Assembly (NCBI GenBank): GCA_020355945.1 | Contig: CP070627.1 | Span: forward strand, 7,607,806 to 7,647,051 | DNA length: 39,246 nucleotides | From: Candidatus Aminicenantota bacterium | GTDB taxonomy: Bacteria > Acidobacteriota > Aminicenantia > UBA2199 | Direction: 5' to 3' | Shown here: piece after piece, positions 1 to 8,138 of the stretch | Layout: every line of letters begins with the position of its first letter | Position numbering within the stretch: the stretch's first letter is position 1 | Made by a program: the position numbers and the translations under genes | Notes under the pieces: model-generated | Database searches by the model: none | What the model was told of the DNA's origin: nothing | The model's input: only the letters and a program-made list of their open reading frames with translations

Positions 1-2
1 CT

Positions 3-281
3 GTTATGGAACTCATTGATAAAAAACAATACGGGTTGTTTCATATTGTCGGCAGCGGCTATATTAATCGATATGACTGGGCAATTAAATTTTGTGAAAT
101 GGCCGGGTTGGATAAAGGGAAGATCGTTGAAGTTAAAACCCCTGCGGAAGACATGGTGCCGCGGCCGCTGCGGTCTAATCTCAATACAGGAAAAGTTCGT
201 AAAATCCTTGAGACCAAACTCCATGATGTGGATGAGGGACTTGAACTGCTGGTAAAAGAAATGAAGAAAAATCATGGCTAA
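3..281 (+). CDS. rmlD: dTDP-4-dehydrorhamnose reductase, C-terminal part (5' end outside window)
   Basis: The gene is cut by the window start; the reading frame is open from base 3. The visible 93 codons match the C-terminal substrate-binding part of RmlD-type short-chain reductases: the FHIVGSGYINRYDWAIKF stretch followed by a PRPLRSNLNTGKVRKIL segment is the usual end of the family. RmlD makes dTDP-L-rhamnose by NAD(P)H-dependent reduction of the 4-keto sugar, a cytoplasmic step that feeds polysaccharide glycosyltransferases. It overlaps the next gene by 8 bases and is co-oriented with a glycosyltransferase cluster, which fits a nucleotide-sugar supply role. The catalytic YxxxK and the NAD-binding Rossmann region are not in the window, so another NDP-sugar reductase of the same family is possible. 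Confidence 0.7.
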   Translation, partial: VMELIDKKQYGLFHIVGSGYINRYDWAIKFCEMAGLDKGKIVEVKTPAEDMVPRPLRSNLNTGKVRKILETKLHDVDEGLELLVKEMKKNHG

Positions 282-1320
282 GCTAACTGTTCTTATGACT
301 GTTTACAATGGCGGGGCTTATCTAAGAGAGACCATTGAGAGCATTTTAAACCAGACGTATAAAGATTTTAAATTCCTGATTATTGACAATGCCTCCACCG
401 ACAACAGCCGGGAGGTTATTGGTTCCTTTAATGATCCGCGGATCGATCTGGTGGCGCTGCCGGAAAACATTGGCCAGATACCGGCTCTCAATAAAGGCCT
501 GGATATGATTGATACACCATATATCGCCCGTATGGATGCAGATGATATCAGCTTACCTCATCGCTTTAAACGACAGGTGGCATTTATGGAAAAGCACCCG
601 GACGTAGGGGTTTGCGGTACGTTTGTGATCACTTTTCGCGGCAAAAAAGAAAATCGTTATACCTGGCCTTGCCAATCCGCAGACCTTAAAGTCAAACTTC
701 TTTTCGAATGCACCATTGCTCACCCCAGCGTGATGTTAAGAAAATCCCTTTTTGATAAGTACCGGTTAAGATACAATGAAACCCTTGGCCATTCGGAGGA
801 TTGGGAGTTATGGCAGCGGGCCGGCCGCTGTTTTGAGCTGGCCAATATCCCGTTATTTCTCCTCAGATACAGGATCCATGAAGGAAATGAGAGTTTTAAA
901 ATTTTTCACCGCCAGAGAGAAGCCGCGGAAAAACTGGACGCAGAATCCTTAAAACCTTTAAAACTGCAAAACCATCCGCTGCGGTCAATTCACCGGGATG
1001 TGGCCTTCGAAACCTTTAATGCCAAAAATAGGGAACCTCAATTCATCCATCATGTGAAGGAGTGGTTCGACCAACTGAAACACGCCAACCAAAACCACCA
1101 GGTCTATGATGAAAACGCATTAAACCGGTTCCTTAAAGAACGTTTATTTATCGTCCTTACTAACAATACCTACCACTGGCGCAGCGCACTGAGAATGTTT
1201 CGTAAAGAAGAACTTCGCTGCTGTGTCCCCTCGATGTGGACATGGAAATTTATGGCAAAAATCCTGTGGGCAATGTTGAAACCGAAACCACGAAATACAC
1301 AAAATACACGAAAAAAATGA
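274..1320 (+). CDS. Glycosyltransferase family 2
   Basis: This 348-residue protein has a typical GT-A fold N-terminus: LTVLMTVYNGGAYLRETIES opens the nucleotide-binding half, IIDNASTDNS follows, and the metal-binding DxD lies in RMDADDISLPHRF near residue 90. It probably moves a sugar from an NDP donor to a growing polysaccharide-lipid at the inner face of the membrane; donor and linkage cannot be read from sequence. The start is the ATG overlapping the rmlD stop, giving translational coupling. Its last residues (NTQNTRKK) are encoded by a tandem CACGAA-type short repeat, so the natural C-terminus may have been extended by repeat insertion. The stop overlaps the next start as ATGA. Confidence 0.88.
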   Translation: MAKLTVLMTVYNGGAYLRETIESILNQTYKDFKFLIIDNASTDNSREVIGSFNDPRIDLVALPENIGQIPALNKGLDMIDTPYIARMDADDISLPHRFKRQVAFMEKHPDVGVCGTFVITFRGKKENRYTWPCQSADLKVKLLFECTIAHPSVMLRKSLFDKYRLRYNETLGHSEDWELWQRAGRCFELANIPLFLLRYRIHEGNESFKIFHRQREAAEKLDAESLKPLKLQNHPLRSIHRDVAFETFNAKNREPQFIHHVKEWFDQLKHANQNHQVYDENALNRFLKERLFIVLTNNTYHWRSALRMFRKEELRCCVPSMWTWKFMAKILWAMLKPKPRNTQNTRKK

Positions 1321-2594
1321 AAGTGCTTTTTATTAACCACAAAGACATTGAAGGCGGTGGTGCCATTGCCGCTTACCGGTTGAGTAAAGGATTGGAGGCC
1401 TTTCATCATACGGAAAATCACGTTGTGGTAAAAGAAAAGCGTTCCGGTGACGCCAATGTCTTTGCCACCATTGACAACCAAAGCGAAACGCTTAATGAAG
1501 TGAAGGTATTTTTTGAATTTATGGTGGATCGCATGTTGAGCAGGTTGGGATTCCAATATTACTATTTTCCTTTTTCCACTCGATTTATATTGAAAAAAGC
1601 CCGGGACCTGCAGCCAGATATAATTAGTTTGCACATCATCCACGGGGGTTATTTTAAAACCTCTCTTATAAAAAAGTTGTCAAAAGTAGCCCCTATTGTG
1701 TGGACAATGCATGATATGTGGGGTTTTACCGCCAATGCCGCCCATACCTTTGGAGATGAATCGTGGAAACAACTAAAGAGCGGTAAAGGAGAAAAAACAA
1801 TATACCCACACGTCGGGATAAATAGAGGAAAAGCACTCTTAAAACGGAAACGGCGAATTTATAAAAAGTCCGACCTTCATGTAGTGACCCCTTCTCAATG
1901 GCTTTACCATCTGGCAAAACAAAGTCCGGTATTTGAAAATAAACCCCTTCATCGGATCGCCCATGGTTTGGACCTGGAAATATTTAAACCCAAAAATAAA
2001 ACCGCCTGCCGGAAAGTATTAGGCCTCCCTGAAAATGCAAAAGCAATCATGTTTTCCAGTGCCGATGACCTGGGAAAAAGTCCCTGGAAAGGCGGTCAAT
2101 TACTGGTGGATATATTAAACACCATTGATTCCAAAACCCCTTACCCCATTGAAATCCTGGTACTGGGAAAAGGAGAATTAAAAGTATTACAGCATATGAA
2201 TCATTTAAATGTTCATAGAATTCGATATATTGACAGCGAACAATTAATGACGGTTTTATTATCTGCTGCTGATTTATATGTCTATCCCACACGGGCGGAT
2301 AATTTACCCCTGGTGTTGATGGAATCCATTGCTTGCGGCACGCCTTGTATCACCTTTGATGTGGGGGGATGCGGGGATATCATCCATGATGATGTCTGTG
2401 GATACCTTATTAAACCCTTTGATGTGGAAACCTTCGCGGATAAAACCCTGGAGATATTAAATAATAAAGAAAAACTAAGAACCTTATCCGAAACCTCCCG
2501 GAAGTTCGCAGAGGAACATTTTTCCCTGGAGGATATGGCTGATGCGTATTACCAATTATTTCAAAAAATATTAAATAGCAGGAGCCGCTCATGA
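1317..2594 (+). CDS. Glycosyltransferase family 4 (GT-B fold)
   Basis: I start the protein at the ATG overlapping the previous stop (ATGA), giving MKVLFINHKDIEGGGAIAAY; a longer upstream frame has no family similarity and overlaps the GT2 gene. The 425 residues show a two-domain GT-B layout: an N-terminal acceptor domain with a Gly-rich loop near residue 15 and a WTMHDMWGFT motif near residue 130, then a donor domain with ADLYVYPTRADNLPLVLMES and ACGTPCITFDVGG, the usual GT4 nucleotide-sugar site. It should be a retaining glycosyltransferase working on the cytoplasmic side during polysaccharide assembly. It is followed by a dispersed repeat and a long hairpin that may end this transcript. Confidence 0.87.
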   Translation: MKVLFINHKDIEGGGAIAAYRLSKGLEAFHHTENHVVVKEKRSGDANVFATIDNQSETLNEVKVFFEFMVDRMLSRLGFQYYYFPFSTRFILKKARDLQPDIISLHIIHGGYFKTSLIKKLSKVAPIVWTMHDMWGFTANAAHTFGDESWKQLKSGKGEKTIYPHVGINRGKALLKRKRRIYKKSDLHVVTPSQWLYHLAKQSPVFENKPLHRIAHGLDLEIFKPKNKTACRKVLGLPENAKAIMFSSADDLGKSPWKGGQLLVDILNTIDSKTPYPIEILVLGKGELKVLQHMNHLNVHRIRYIDSEQLMTVLLSAADLYVYPTRADNLPLVLMESIACGTPCITFDVGGCGDIIHDDVCGYLIKPFDVETFADKTLEILNNKEKLRTLSETSRKFAEEHFSLEDMADAYYQLFQKILNSRSRS

Positions 2595-2621
2595 TGCGAG
2601 CTGCATCCAGATACGATGAAA
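2589..2621 (+). repeat. Dispersed repeat module R1, copy 1
   Basis: A roughly 33-base element starting TCATGATGCGAGC and ending GATGAAA recurs at 9821-9863 and 37371-37416. Here it overlaps the stop region of the GT4 gene and touches the hairpin at 2624-2699. The three copies agree best at both ends and differ in the middle. Origin unknown; a REP-like or decayed mobile module is the likeliest reading. Confidence 0.6.
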
Positions 2622-2623
2622 GC

Positions 2624-2705
2624 AGCCCACGAATTACACGAATTTACACGAATTTTTTTGTTTTGTTTTTTTTCGTGTAATTCGTGTAATTCGTGGGCTT
2701 TTTTC
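2624..2705 (+). terminator. Long hairpin with T-tract built from inverted CACGAA-type repeats
   Basis: The arm at 2624-2652 pairs with 2672-2699 over about 28 bp with a single unpaired base; the loop is a T-rich stretch and a T-run follows at 2699-2704. Both arms are tandem copies of a 9-10-base CACGAATTA-like unit in opposite orientation. It could act as an intrinsic terminator after the GT4 gene, yet a co-oriented glycosyltransferase begins only 27 bases later, so partial termination or a purely repeat-derived structure is equally possible. Confidence 0.5.
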
Positions 2706-2731
2706 ATAGGAGGAGATAAAAATATATTGAT

Positions 2732-3583
2732 ATGCCCGGGAAAAAACCTCTGATTTCAGTAATAACCGTGGTATTTAACGGTGAAGAATACTTAGAACAG
2801 GCCATTAAAAGTGTCATTAACCAGGCTGATAACCATATCGAATATATCGTCATTGATGGTGGGTCTATTGATGGGACATTGGATATCATTCGTAAATATG
2901 AAGACCACATTGATTCCTGGACCAGTAAACCGGATAAAGGGATTTTTGATGCCATGAACAAGGGGATTAAAAAAGCCACCGGTGAATTCATCGGTATGTT
3001 AAATGCCGATGACTGGTATGAACCGGGTATTCTTGAGAAAGTAAAAGATAAAATCACCGGGATTCAAGAACCCATTGAGGACCGGGTGATTTACTGCGAT
3101 CATTATTGGTATGATGAAGAGTTGTCTCCCGGTAGTAAGATAAAGAGAAAATCTGAAATGAAGTACTGGAAAGGCATGACCATTTCACACCAGGCCATGT
3201 TTGTACATCGTTCGGTTTATGAAAGATTGGGTTTCTACAATCTTGAATACCGCTTTGCCTCTGACTACGAGTTTTTTTTGCGTATGATTAAGGCTGGAGT
3301 CGTATTTGAGAAAATCGATGTGTATGGGATTAATTTTAGAAAAGGCGGCACCAGTACAAGATACATGAACCAATCCATCACTGAAGTCTCCCGGATCGTC
3401 AGGAAATATTTCGGACTGGTGAGCAAAGAATATGTATTGTTTTTATTAACCAACCGGCTGCCTTCTATGTTAGGGAACCTGAGAATATTGCTGACAAAAC
3501 TAATCGGAAAAGATAAAACCAACCGGTTAAGGAGGCTGCGGCGGAGATTGGTCCATAAAAAAAGCAATGAGGCAGAGAAATAA
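2732..3583 (+). CDS. Glycosyltransferase family 2 (WcaA-like)
   Basis: The 283-residue product starts MPGKKPLISVITVVFNGEE, a GT-A nucleotide-binding strand, continues with IVIDGGSIDGT and the signature DKGIFDAMNKG, and has its DxD-like metal site in MLNADDWY near residue 93. A second acidic cluster (ASDYEFFLR) near residue 177 is the likely catalytic-base region. It is probably an inverting sugar transferase of the polysaccharide locus. An AGGAGG lies 18 bases upstream of the ATG, longer than ideal, but no better in-frame start exists. The basic C-terminus (RRLRRRLVHKK) suggests membrane-surface association. Its closest relative in the window appears to be the GT2 at 7281. Confidence 0.87.
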   Translation: MPGKKPLISVITVVFNGEEYLEQAIKSVINQADNHIEYIVIDGGSIDGTLDIIRKYEDHIDSWTSKPDKGIFDAMNKGIKKATGEFIGMLNADDWYEPGILEKVKDKITGIQEPIEDRVIYCDHYWYDEELSPGSKIKRKSEMKYWKGMTISHQAMFVHRSVYERLGFYNLEYRFASDYEFFLRMIKAGVVFEKIDVYGINFRKGGTSTRYMNQSITEVSRIVRKYFGLVSKEYVLFLLTNRLPSMLGNLRILLTKLIGKDKTNRLRRLRRRLVHKKSNEAEK

Positions 3584-3618
3584 ATGATTCAATTATCACA
3601 TAATGAAACAACCCCCAG

Positions 3619-3662
3619 TAAAAAATTTTGCGGGGTCCAGGGGGGGGCTGGCAGCCCCAACC
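3619..3662 (+). repeat. G-rich hairpin repeat family R2, copy 1
   Basis: AAAAATTTTGCGGGGTCCAG is followed by a perfect GGGGCTG/CAGCCCC stem. The same leading unit, (T)TTTGCGGG..GTCC, occurs at 13520, 17158, 18655 (reversed) and 30322. It sits 36 bases after a stop codon, so it may act as a transcript-end structure. Confidence 0.6.
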
Positions 3663-3700
3663 TATTAAACTGAATGATAATGTTTTCATTTTCTCACTAT

Positions 3701-3728
3701 TGACCAATGACAAATGACCAATGACAAT
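3701..3728 (+). repeat. Heptanucleotide tandem repeat (TGACCAA/TGACAAA), 4 units
   Basis: Four adjacent 7-base units (TGACCAA, TGACAAA, TGACCAA, TGACAAT) run across the proposed start codon of the next gene. The type resembles the short tandemly repeated repetitive (STRR) sequences known from cyanobacteria. Confidence 0.75.
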
Positions 3729-5555
3729 TCTTTAAATCATGTAAAAAGAGCCCCTGGCCGCCGGAGGCGCTTTATTGTTTTTCCGATTATGGGGCTGTGT
3801 ATGATCTTGTTTATTTTGCCCTATTGCAAGAAGGCGGTAAGGCCCAACATTCTACTTATTACCATTGATACGCTGCGAAGAGATCACCTGGGATGTTATG
3901 GTTATTTACCCGATACCACCCCGTTTATTGACCGTTTGGCAGCAGAGGGGCTGGTGTTTAAAAATGTGATTACCCCGATGCCTTTGACAGACCCCGGTCA
4001 TGCGTCCATCTTGACTTCTTTGCACCCGTTAACTCACCAATTGACCAGGAATGGAGCGGAGTTGAATCTCCAGGTAGAAACTATCGCTGAAGTCCTGAAA
4101 AAGAATGGATACTATACCATTGGAACAATCGGGGCAAAACACCTGTCCGGTAAATATAACTTTTCCCAGGGCTTTGATTCCTTTTCGGATGATTGGGACC
4201 CCGGAATTAAAGACTGGAAAGGATTTGTCAAAAATTTTAATGCAAAATCCCAGCGTATTGCAAAATCAATCAATCAAAGCTTGATCAAACAGGTGGAAGA
4301 TTACCTGGATAAACATCATGAAAAACCCCTCTTTATTTGGGTTCATTATTATGATCCTCATACCCCGTATATTGATAGAGAAGATATTGTTTTAAATACT
4401 CGGAAAAATGATGTACAGATGCGATACGACAAAGAAATTCGTTATACAAATAATCATATTGAAAGACTTTATCATTTCCTGGAAAAGAAAGGATTAACAA
4501 AAGAGATGGTCACCTGTATTACCGCTGATCATGGTGAACAGTTCGGAGATCATGGTTTTGGCTCTCAACATGTGGATTTTTATTCGGAAAACACATTTGT
4601 ACCTTTAATTTTTCATGGTTATAAAATCCCTAAAAATAAAACGGTTGAAAAACATGTTTCCACCATGGATATTGGTATAACTTTATTGAAACTGGCAAAT
4701 TTGAATTTCCGGGAACCTATAGACGGCGTACCCCTGTTAAAGTCCAATGGAAGCCCGGCACCACTTCCCAACCGGGACCTATTGGTTATTGGCAATCCCC
4801 TTAATGTCAAATCCTTACAACTCATTTCTCTTCCCTACAGTTTTATATTAAATGTTGATTTTTTTTATGAATCCAGGTTTATATCCCGGGAAAACAAAGT
4901 GCCGGAAAATCGCTTCAAACCTATCCCGGACAAATGGGTCCATTTATACCATGCCAACAAAACCGATTACTACGAGATCAGGATAGCATTTCCTTATGCC
5001 CATATTTTTCGAAAGGGGATGAATTTCGTGGGTCTTAGATTTGAGATAGAAAAGAATAATGGAGTTTCCATCGGCTTTAAACCCAGCGGAAACAAGTGGT
5101 CAAGACCTTCAAGGATTGATAAGAAGACAAAAGGGACATTGACGACATATTTTCCCATAACACCATTGGATCAATCACTCCTCTATGTGGGATTTAAGGA
5201 GGGAGCAAAGATTGCCAATTTGAGATATACCTTTTTATCAAAAAAGGAGTTTTCCGATTATTCCGATTCCATGAAAAAAATCGCAAATAAACGAATTTTT
5301 AACACATTACAAACCCTGAGAAAATTTAAAGCCAACGACGAATTGTACAACCTGGATTCGGATATTAAAATGGTAAATAATTTACTGGAATTCAAAAAAT
5401 CCGCTGTAAAAGTCGCCATAGAAGGGAAAAAAAAGATCTACGAATTTTTAGGTTATTACTTGAAACGGATGAAAAAAATTATAGGTGAACGTAGGCCGGA
5501 AAGAGCATTGACAGACAAAGAAAAAGAAATGCTCAAAAGCCTGGGTTATTTATAA
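3714..5555 (+). CDS. Sulfatase/alkaline-phosphatase superfamily protein, Thr at nucleophile position (paralog 1)
   Basis: The 613-residue protein has a basic N-terminus, one hydrophobic segment (about residues 20-37) and then the superfamily opening NILLITIDTLRRDHLGCYGY with metal ligand Asp52. The second metal site is TADHGEQFGDHG near residue 268. Where sulfatases carry Cys or Ser in C/S-x-P-x-R, this protein has Thr92 in TDPGH, as in phosphotransferases such as LtaS. It is therefore likely a membrane-anchored periplasmic hydrolase or phospho-/sulfo-group transferase acting on the polysaccharide. A C-terminal beta/coil domain ends in EKEMLKSLGYL. Start uncertain: the ATG used lies inside a heptamer repeat without a clear ribosome site; Met26 (3789) is an alternative and aligns better with the paralog at 10066. 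A Cys at 38 follows the hydrophobic segment but the preceding LPY is a poor lipobox. Confidence 0.82.
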   Translation: MTNDNSLNHVKRAPGRRRRFIVFPIMGLCMILFILPYCKKAVRPNILLITIDTLRRDHLGCYGYLPDTTPFIDRLAAEGLVFKNVITPMPLTDPGHASILTSLHPLTHQLTRNGAELNLQVETIAEVLKKNGYYTIGTIGAKHLSGKYNFSQGFDSFSDDWDPGIKDWKGFVKNFNAKSQRIAKSINQSLIKQVEDYLDKHHEKPLFIWVHYYDPHTPYIDREDIVLNTRKNDVQMRYDKEIRYTNNHIERLYHFLEKKGLTKEMVTCITADHGEQFGDHGFGSQHVDFYSENTFVPLIFHGYKIPKNKTVEKHVSTMDIGITLLKLANLNFREPIDGVPLLKSNGSPAPLPNRDLLVIGNPLNVKSLQLISLPYSFILNVDFFYESRFISRENKVPENRFKPIPDKWVHLYHANKTDYYEIRIAFPYAHIFRKGMNFVGLRFEIEKNNGVSIGFKPSGNKWSRPSRIDKKTKGTLTTYFPITPLDQSLLYVGFKEGAKIANLRYTFLSKKEFSDYSDSMKKIANKRIFNTLQTLRKFKANDELYNLDSDIKMVNNLLEFKKSAVKVAIEGKKKIYEFLGYYLKRMKKIIGERRPERALTDKEKEMLKSLGYL

Positions 5556-7183
5556 TGATGAAGATAAAAAAAGGCAAACCCCGGATATCCATGGGAATCG
5601 AGTTGTTTTACGTACTGGTCATCGTGCTGGTGTGCGTGAAAGTGTCATATGCATTACCGGAGGTCATGGATATTCAACTTTATGATGAATCCACCTATCT
5701 CAATCAAGGGAACCGGTTTCATCCCGGTTATTTATTCAAAGATGGATTCATTTATTTAGCCTGGTATAAACTGCTGTCATTCTTTGTGAAAGATACGATT
5801 ACCTTATATTATTTCAATTATATCGTGCTTTTATGCATCAACCCCCTGCTGATCTATCTTTTGTTAAGAAAAACGGGAAAGGAGAGGTTTACCAGTGCGG
5901 TTTTCTCAATTCTCTTTTTGATTTCCAATGTTAATATTATTGCCAACCCCTTTATCACTCGATTTGCCCTGGCGTTAATACTTTGTACCTTTATATTGAT
6001 TCTTTCGGTAAAAAACAAAAGGACTAAGTATTTGATCGCTTTATTCGGGGTGTGCCTGCTGGTTTACACACGGCCGGAGTATATTTTATCTTTGCTGGTT
6101 TTTTCCTTTGCATCGATGGTTTACCTGTTGTACCGGTATAGTAAATCCCATAAGCGGGCGTTCCTTTATTTTGTGTCTTTAACGTTGGTATTAAGTATTT
6201 TTATCCTGCTGGTAAAAAATCCCGCTAACCCCAGGAGAAGTGTGATGGCCTTTGGTCAGCATTATGGGGTGCATTTGTATAACAAGGGTAAAATTTCAAT
6301 AGACCCTAATACCAACTGGCGAAAAATAATGAAAGAGAATTTTCAAACCGATCAATCAATCTTCCGGGCGTCCCTTAATAACCCGGGAGAAATGGCCAAC
6401 CATGTGTTTGCCAATATAAGAGATATTCCTTATCAAGCCATCCAGCTCTTTTTTCCCTATCATATGGAAAATAAGCTTATAAAAAAAATCTTTTTAGTTA
6501 TCGCGGGGATGCTGCTTATCTTTTTAATGATGATAACCATTAAGAAAAAGAAAAAAGAACGGTTTCTCCAGGGAAAACATGTGGATGATGATATTTTTTA
6601 TTCTTTATCCCTCCTCATTATTATTCCTTTGATCGTTAGTGTTTGCCTGGTTTACCCTCGTGAACATTACTTACTGGTATTGTTTGCGATTATATTGACG
6701 GCAGCGGCGAAAAGTGTACCGAAAATCCCGGAAGGGCCCAAATCCAGGTGGTTCATGCCTTTAATCGTCCTTTTTATTATTTTTTGGGTCCCCTGGCAAG
6801 CCGGCGGTTCTTACCGGTTACTTCCTCGGAATATCATGAACATCCATCATAAGATCTGCACCAATGTGAAAAGAATAAGATTTATCAGGAATATTAAAGT
6901 GAAATCAACCATTGTTTTCCTGGGTTACGGCGGCAGTATGGAACCCTATATCAATCATTTTCAATATGTGGATAAAAACGAGAAAAATGTTCCCTTTAAC
7001 GAATTTATCCAAAGAGAGAAAATCAATATGATGATAGTGGATAATGGTTTACTAAAGGACCCACGCTTTATATCCGACGATGAGTTTAAGGATTTTATTT
7101 CTAAAATCCCCGACAATAACTGGTTAAAAATGGAGATACCCCATTGTGCAGGATATCTGGCAGTCAAGAGGGATATACTTTGA
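5555..7183 (+). CDS. Polytopic membrane protein, probable GT-C type glycosyltransferase
   Basis: The start overlaps the previous stop by one base (TAATG), indicating coupling. The 542-residue protein begins with a transmembrane helix, then a loop with the acidic motif DIQLYDESTYL near residue 40, followed by roughly ten hydrophobic segments to about residue 430 and a C-terminal soluble part of about 110 residues. An acidic motif in the first periplasmic loop of a polytopic protein is the layout of GT-C enzymes using polyprenyl-phosphate sugars (GT39/GT83-like). I recognise no specific family. Position between a sulfatase-like enzyme and a GT2 supports a role in polysaccharide assembly or lipid-linked sugar transfer. 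A flippase-like or purely structural role cannot be excluded. Confidence 0.72.
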   Translation: MMKIKKGKPRISMGIELFYVLVIVLVCVKVSYALPEVMDIQLYDESTYLNQGNRFHPGYLFKDGFIYLAWYKLLSFFVKDTITLYYFNYIVLLCINPLLIYLLLRKTGKERFTSAVFSILFLISNVNIIANPFITRFALALILCTFILILSVKNKRTKYLIALFGVCLLVYTRPEYILSLLVFSFASMVYLLYRYSKSHKRAFLYFVSLTLVLSIFILLVKNPANPRRSVMAFGQHYGVHLYNKGKISIDPNTNWRKIMKENFQTDQSIFRASLNNPGEMANHVFANIRDIPYQAIQLFFPYHMENKLIKKIFLVIAGMLLIFLMMITIKKKKKERFLQGKHVDDDIFYSLSLLIIIPLIVSVCLVYPREHYLLVLFAIILTAAAKSVPKIPEGPKSRWFMPLIVLFIIFWVPWQAGGSYRLLPRNIMNIHHKICTNVKRIRFIRNIKVKSTIVFLGYGGSMEPYINHFQYVDKNEKNVPFNEFIQREKINMMIVDNGLLKDPRFISDDEFKDFISKIPDNNWLKMEIPHCAGYLAVKRDIL

Positions 7184-7252
7184 CAAATTACAAATTACAA
7201 AATACAAATTACAAACAAATCCAAAATTACAATGTCCAAAATTACAAACAGC
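7184..7252 (+). repeat. AAATTACAAA-type tandem repeat
   Basis: Directly after the stop of the membrane protein, units of 9-11 bases built on AAATTACAA recur about six times with decay toward the 3' side. It separates this gene from the next glycosyltransferase and has no coding sense of its own. Confidence 0.7.
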
Positions 7253-7280
7253 TTTCAAGAGATATTATAGATTTTTGAAC

Positions 7281-8138
7281 ATGAAAGAAGATTGTGATAT
7301 TTCTGTTGTTACGCCCAGCTATAACATGCTCACATACTTGAAAAGGTGTGCGGCCTCGATCGCAGACCAGGGAGAAGGGATATTTGAACATATTGTGGTG
7401 GACGGCGTGTCTACCGACGGGAGTGTGGAATGGTTGGCAAAACAGGGCCACATTCGATGCATTAGTGAAAAAGATAACGGCATGTATGACGCCATTAATA
7501 AAGGACTTCAATTGGCAAAGGGGAAAATACTGGCATACCTTAACTGCGATGAGCAATACTTGCCTGGCACATTGACGTTTGTAACCGATTATTTTGAGAA
7601 GAACCCGCAAGTGGATATGATTTTCGGTGATTTGCTGCTTATCCGGCCGGATGGTTCTCTGGTAGCCTACAGGAAAGGCTACCAGCCCCGCTGGTATTAC
7701 ATCGTGACCTCTCATCTCTATGTGCTTTCTTGTACCATGTTTTTCCGCAGGCGGGTTATAGAGGAAGGGTTTTTCTTTGATACCCGGTTCCGGACCGCAG
7801 GAGATGCGGATTTTGTCGTGAGGGTCCTGCAGGGCGGCTTTCATGCCAGGCATATCAAATACTACCTGGCTGCTTTTACCATGACCGGGAAAAACCTGAG
7901 CACGGATCCCGGGGCAATCGCAGAACGAAAACAATTACTGCACCGTGCCCCTTTCCTGGTAAAAAAGAGTAAATGGCTGCTGAATGCGGTGCGGTTAACA
8001 GAGAAATTCTCCAGCGGCGCCTATTTTCAAAAGAAACCCCTGGAATACTCCGTATACGTCATCAACCCGGGAAACATGGAAAATCAACGCAAAACTTTTT
8101 CTGTGAAAAAAGCCTCTTCCCGGTGGAAATTCCAATGA
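7281..8138 (+). CDS. Glycosyltransferase family 2 (WcaA-like)
   Basis: I place the start at 7281, giving MKEDCDISVVTPSYNMLTYL; extending upstream would translate the AAATTACAA repeat and is not credible. The 285-residue protein shows the GT-A core: IVVDGVSTDGS, KDNGMYDAINKG and the metal-site equivalent LNCDEQYLPG, here with Cys-Asp-Glu rather than a plain DxD. A later AGDADFVVRVL motif matches the catalytic acidic cluster of this subgroup. It likely adds a sugar to a lipid-linked oligosaccharide at the cytoplasmic face. The stop overlaps the next start as ATGA, so it is translationally coupled with the membrane protein downstream. It shares its motif layout with the GT2 at 2732. Confidence 0.87.
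   Translation: MKEDCDISVVTPSYNMLTYLKRCAASIADQGEGIFEHIVVDGVSTDGSVEWLAKQGHIRCISEKDNGMYDAINKGLQLAKGKILAYLNCDEQYLPGTLTFVTDYFEKNPQVDMIFGDLLLIRPDGSLVAYRKGYQPRWYYIVTSHLYVLSCTMFFRRRVIEEGFFFDTRFRTAGDADFVVRVLQGGFHARHIKYYLAAFTMTGKNLSTDPGAIAERKQLLHRAPFLVKKSKWLLNAVRLTEKFSSGAYFQKKPLEYSVYVINPGNMENQRKTFSVKKASSRWKFQ

Noticed and set aside
1236..1316. Upstream extension of the GT4 gene (27 extra codons)
   Set aside because: It overlaps the GT2 coding sequence and translates a tandem repeat; the ATGA overlap start fits family N-termini.
2704..3057. Minus-strand frames opposite the glycosyltransferases and other large genes
   Set aside because: They are shadows of strongly conserved genes on the other strand.
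7146..7280. Upstream extension of the GT2 at 7281
   Set aside because: Most of it is the AAATTACAA repeat and the end of the preceding gene; GT2 similarity begins right after Met at 7281.
7973..8134. Upstream extension of the GT-C-like gene
   Set aside because: It lies entirely inside the preceding GT2 in another frame and has no hydrophobic or family features.
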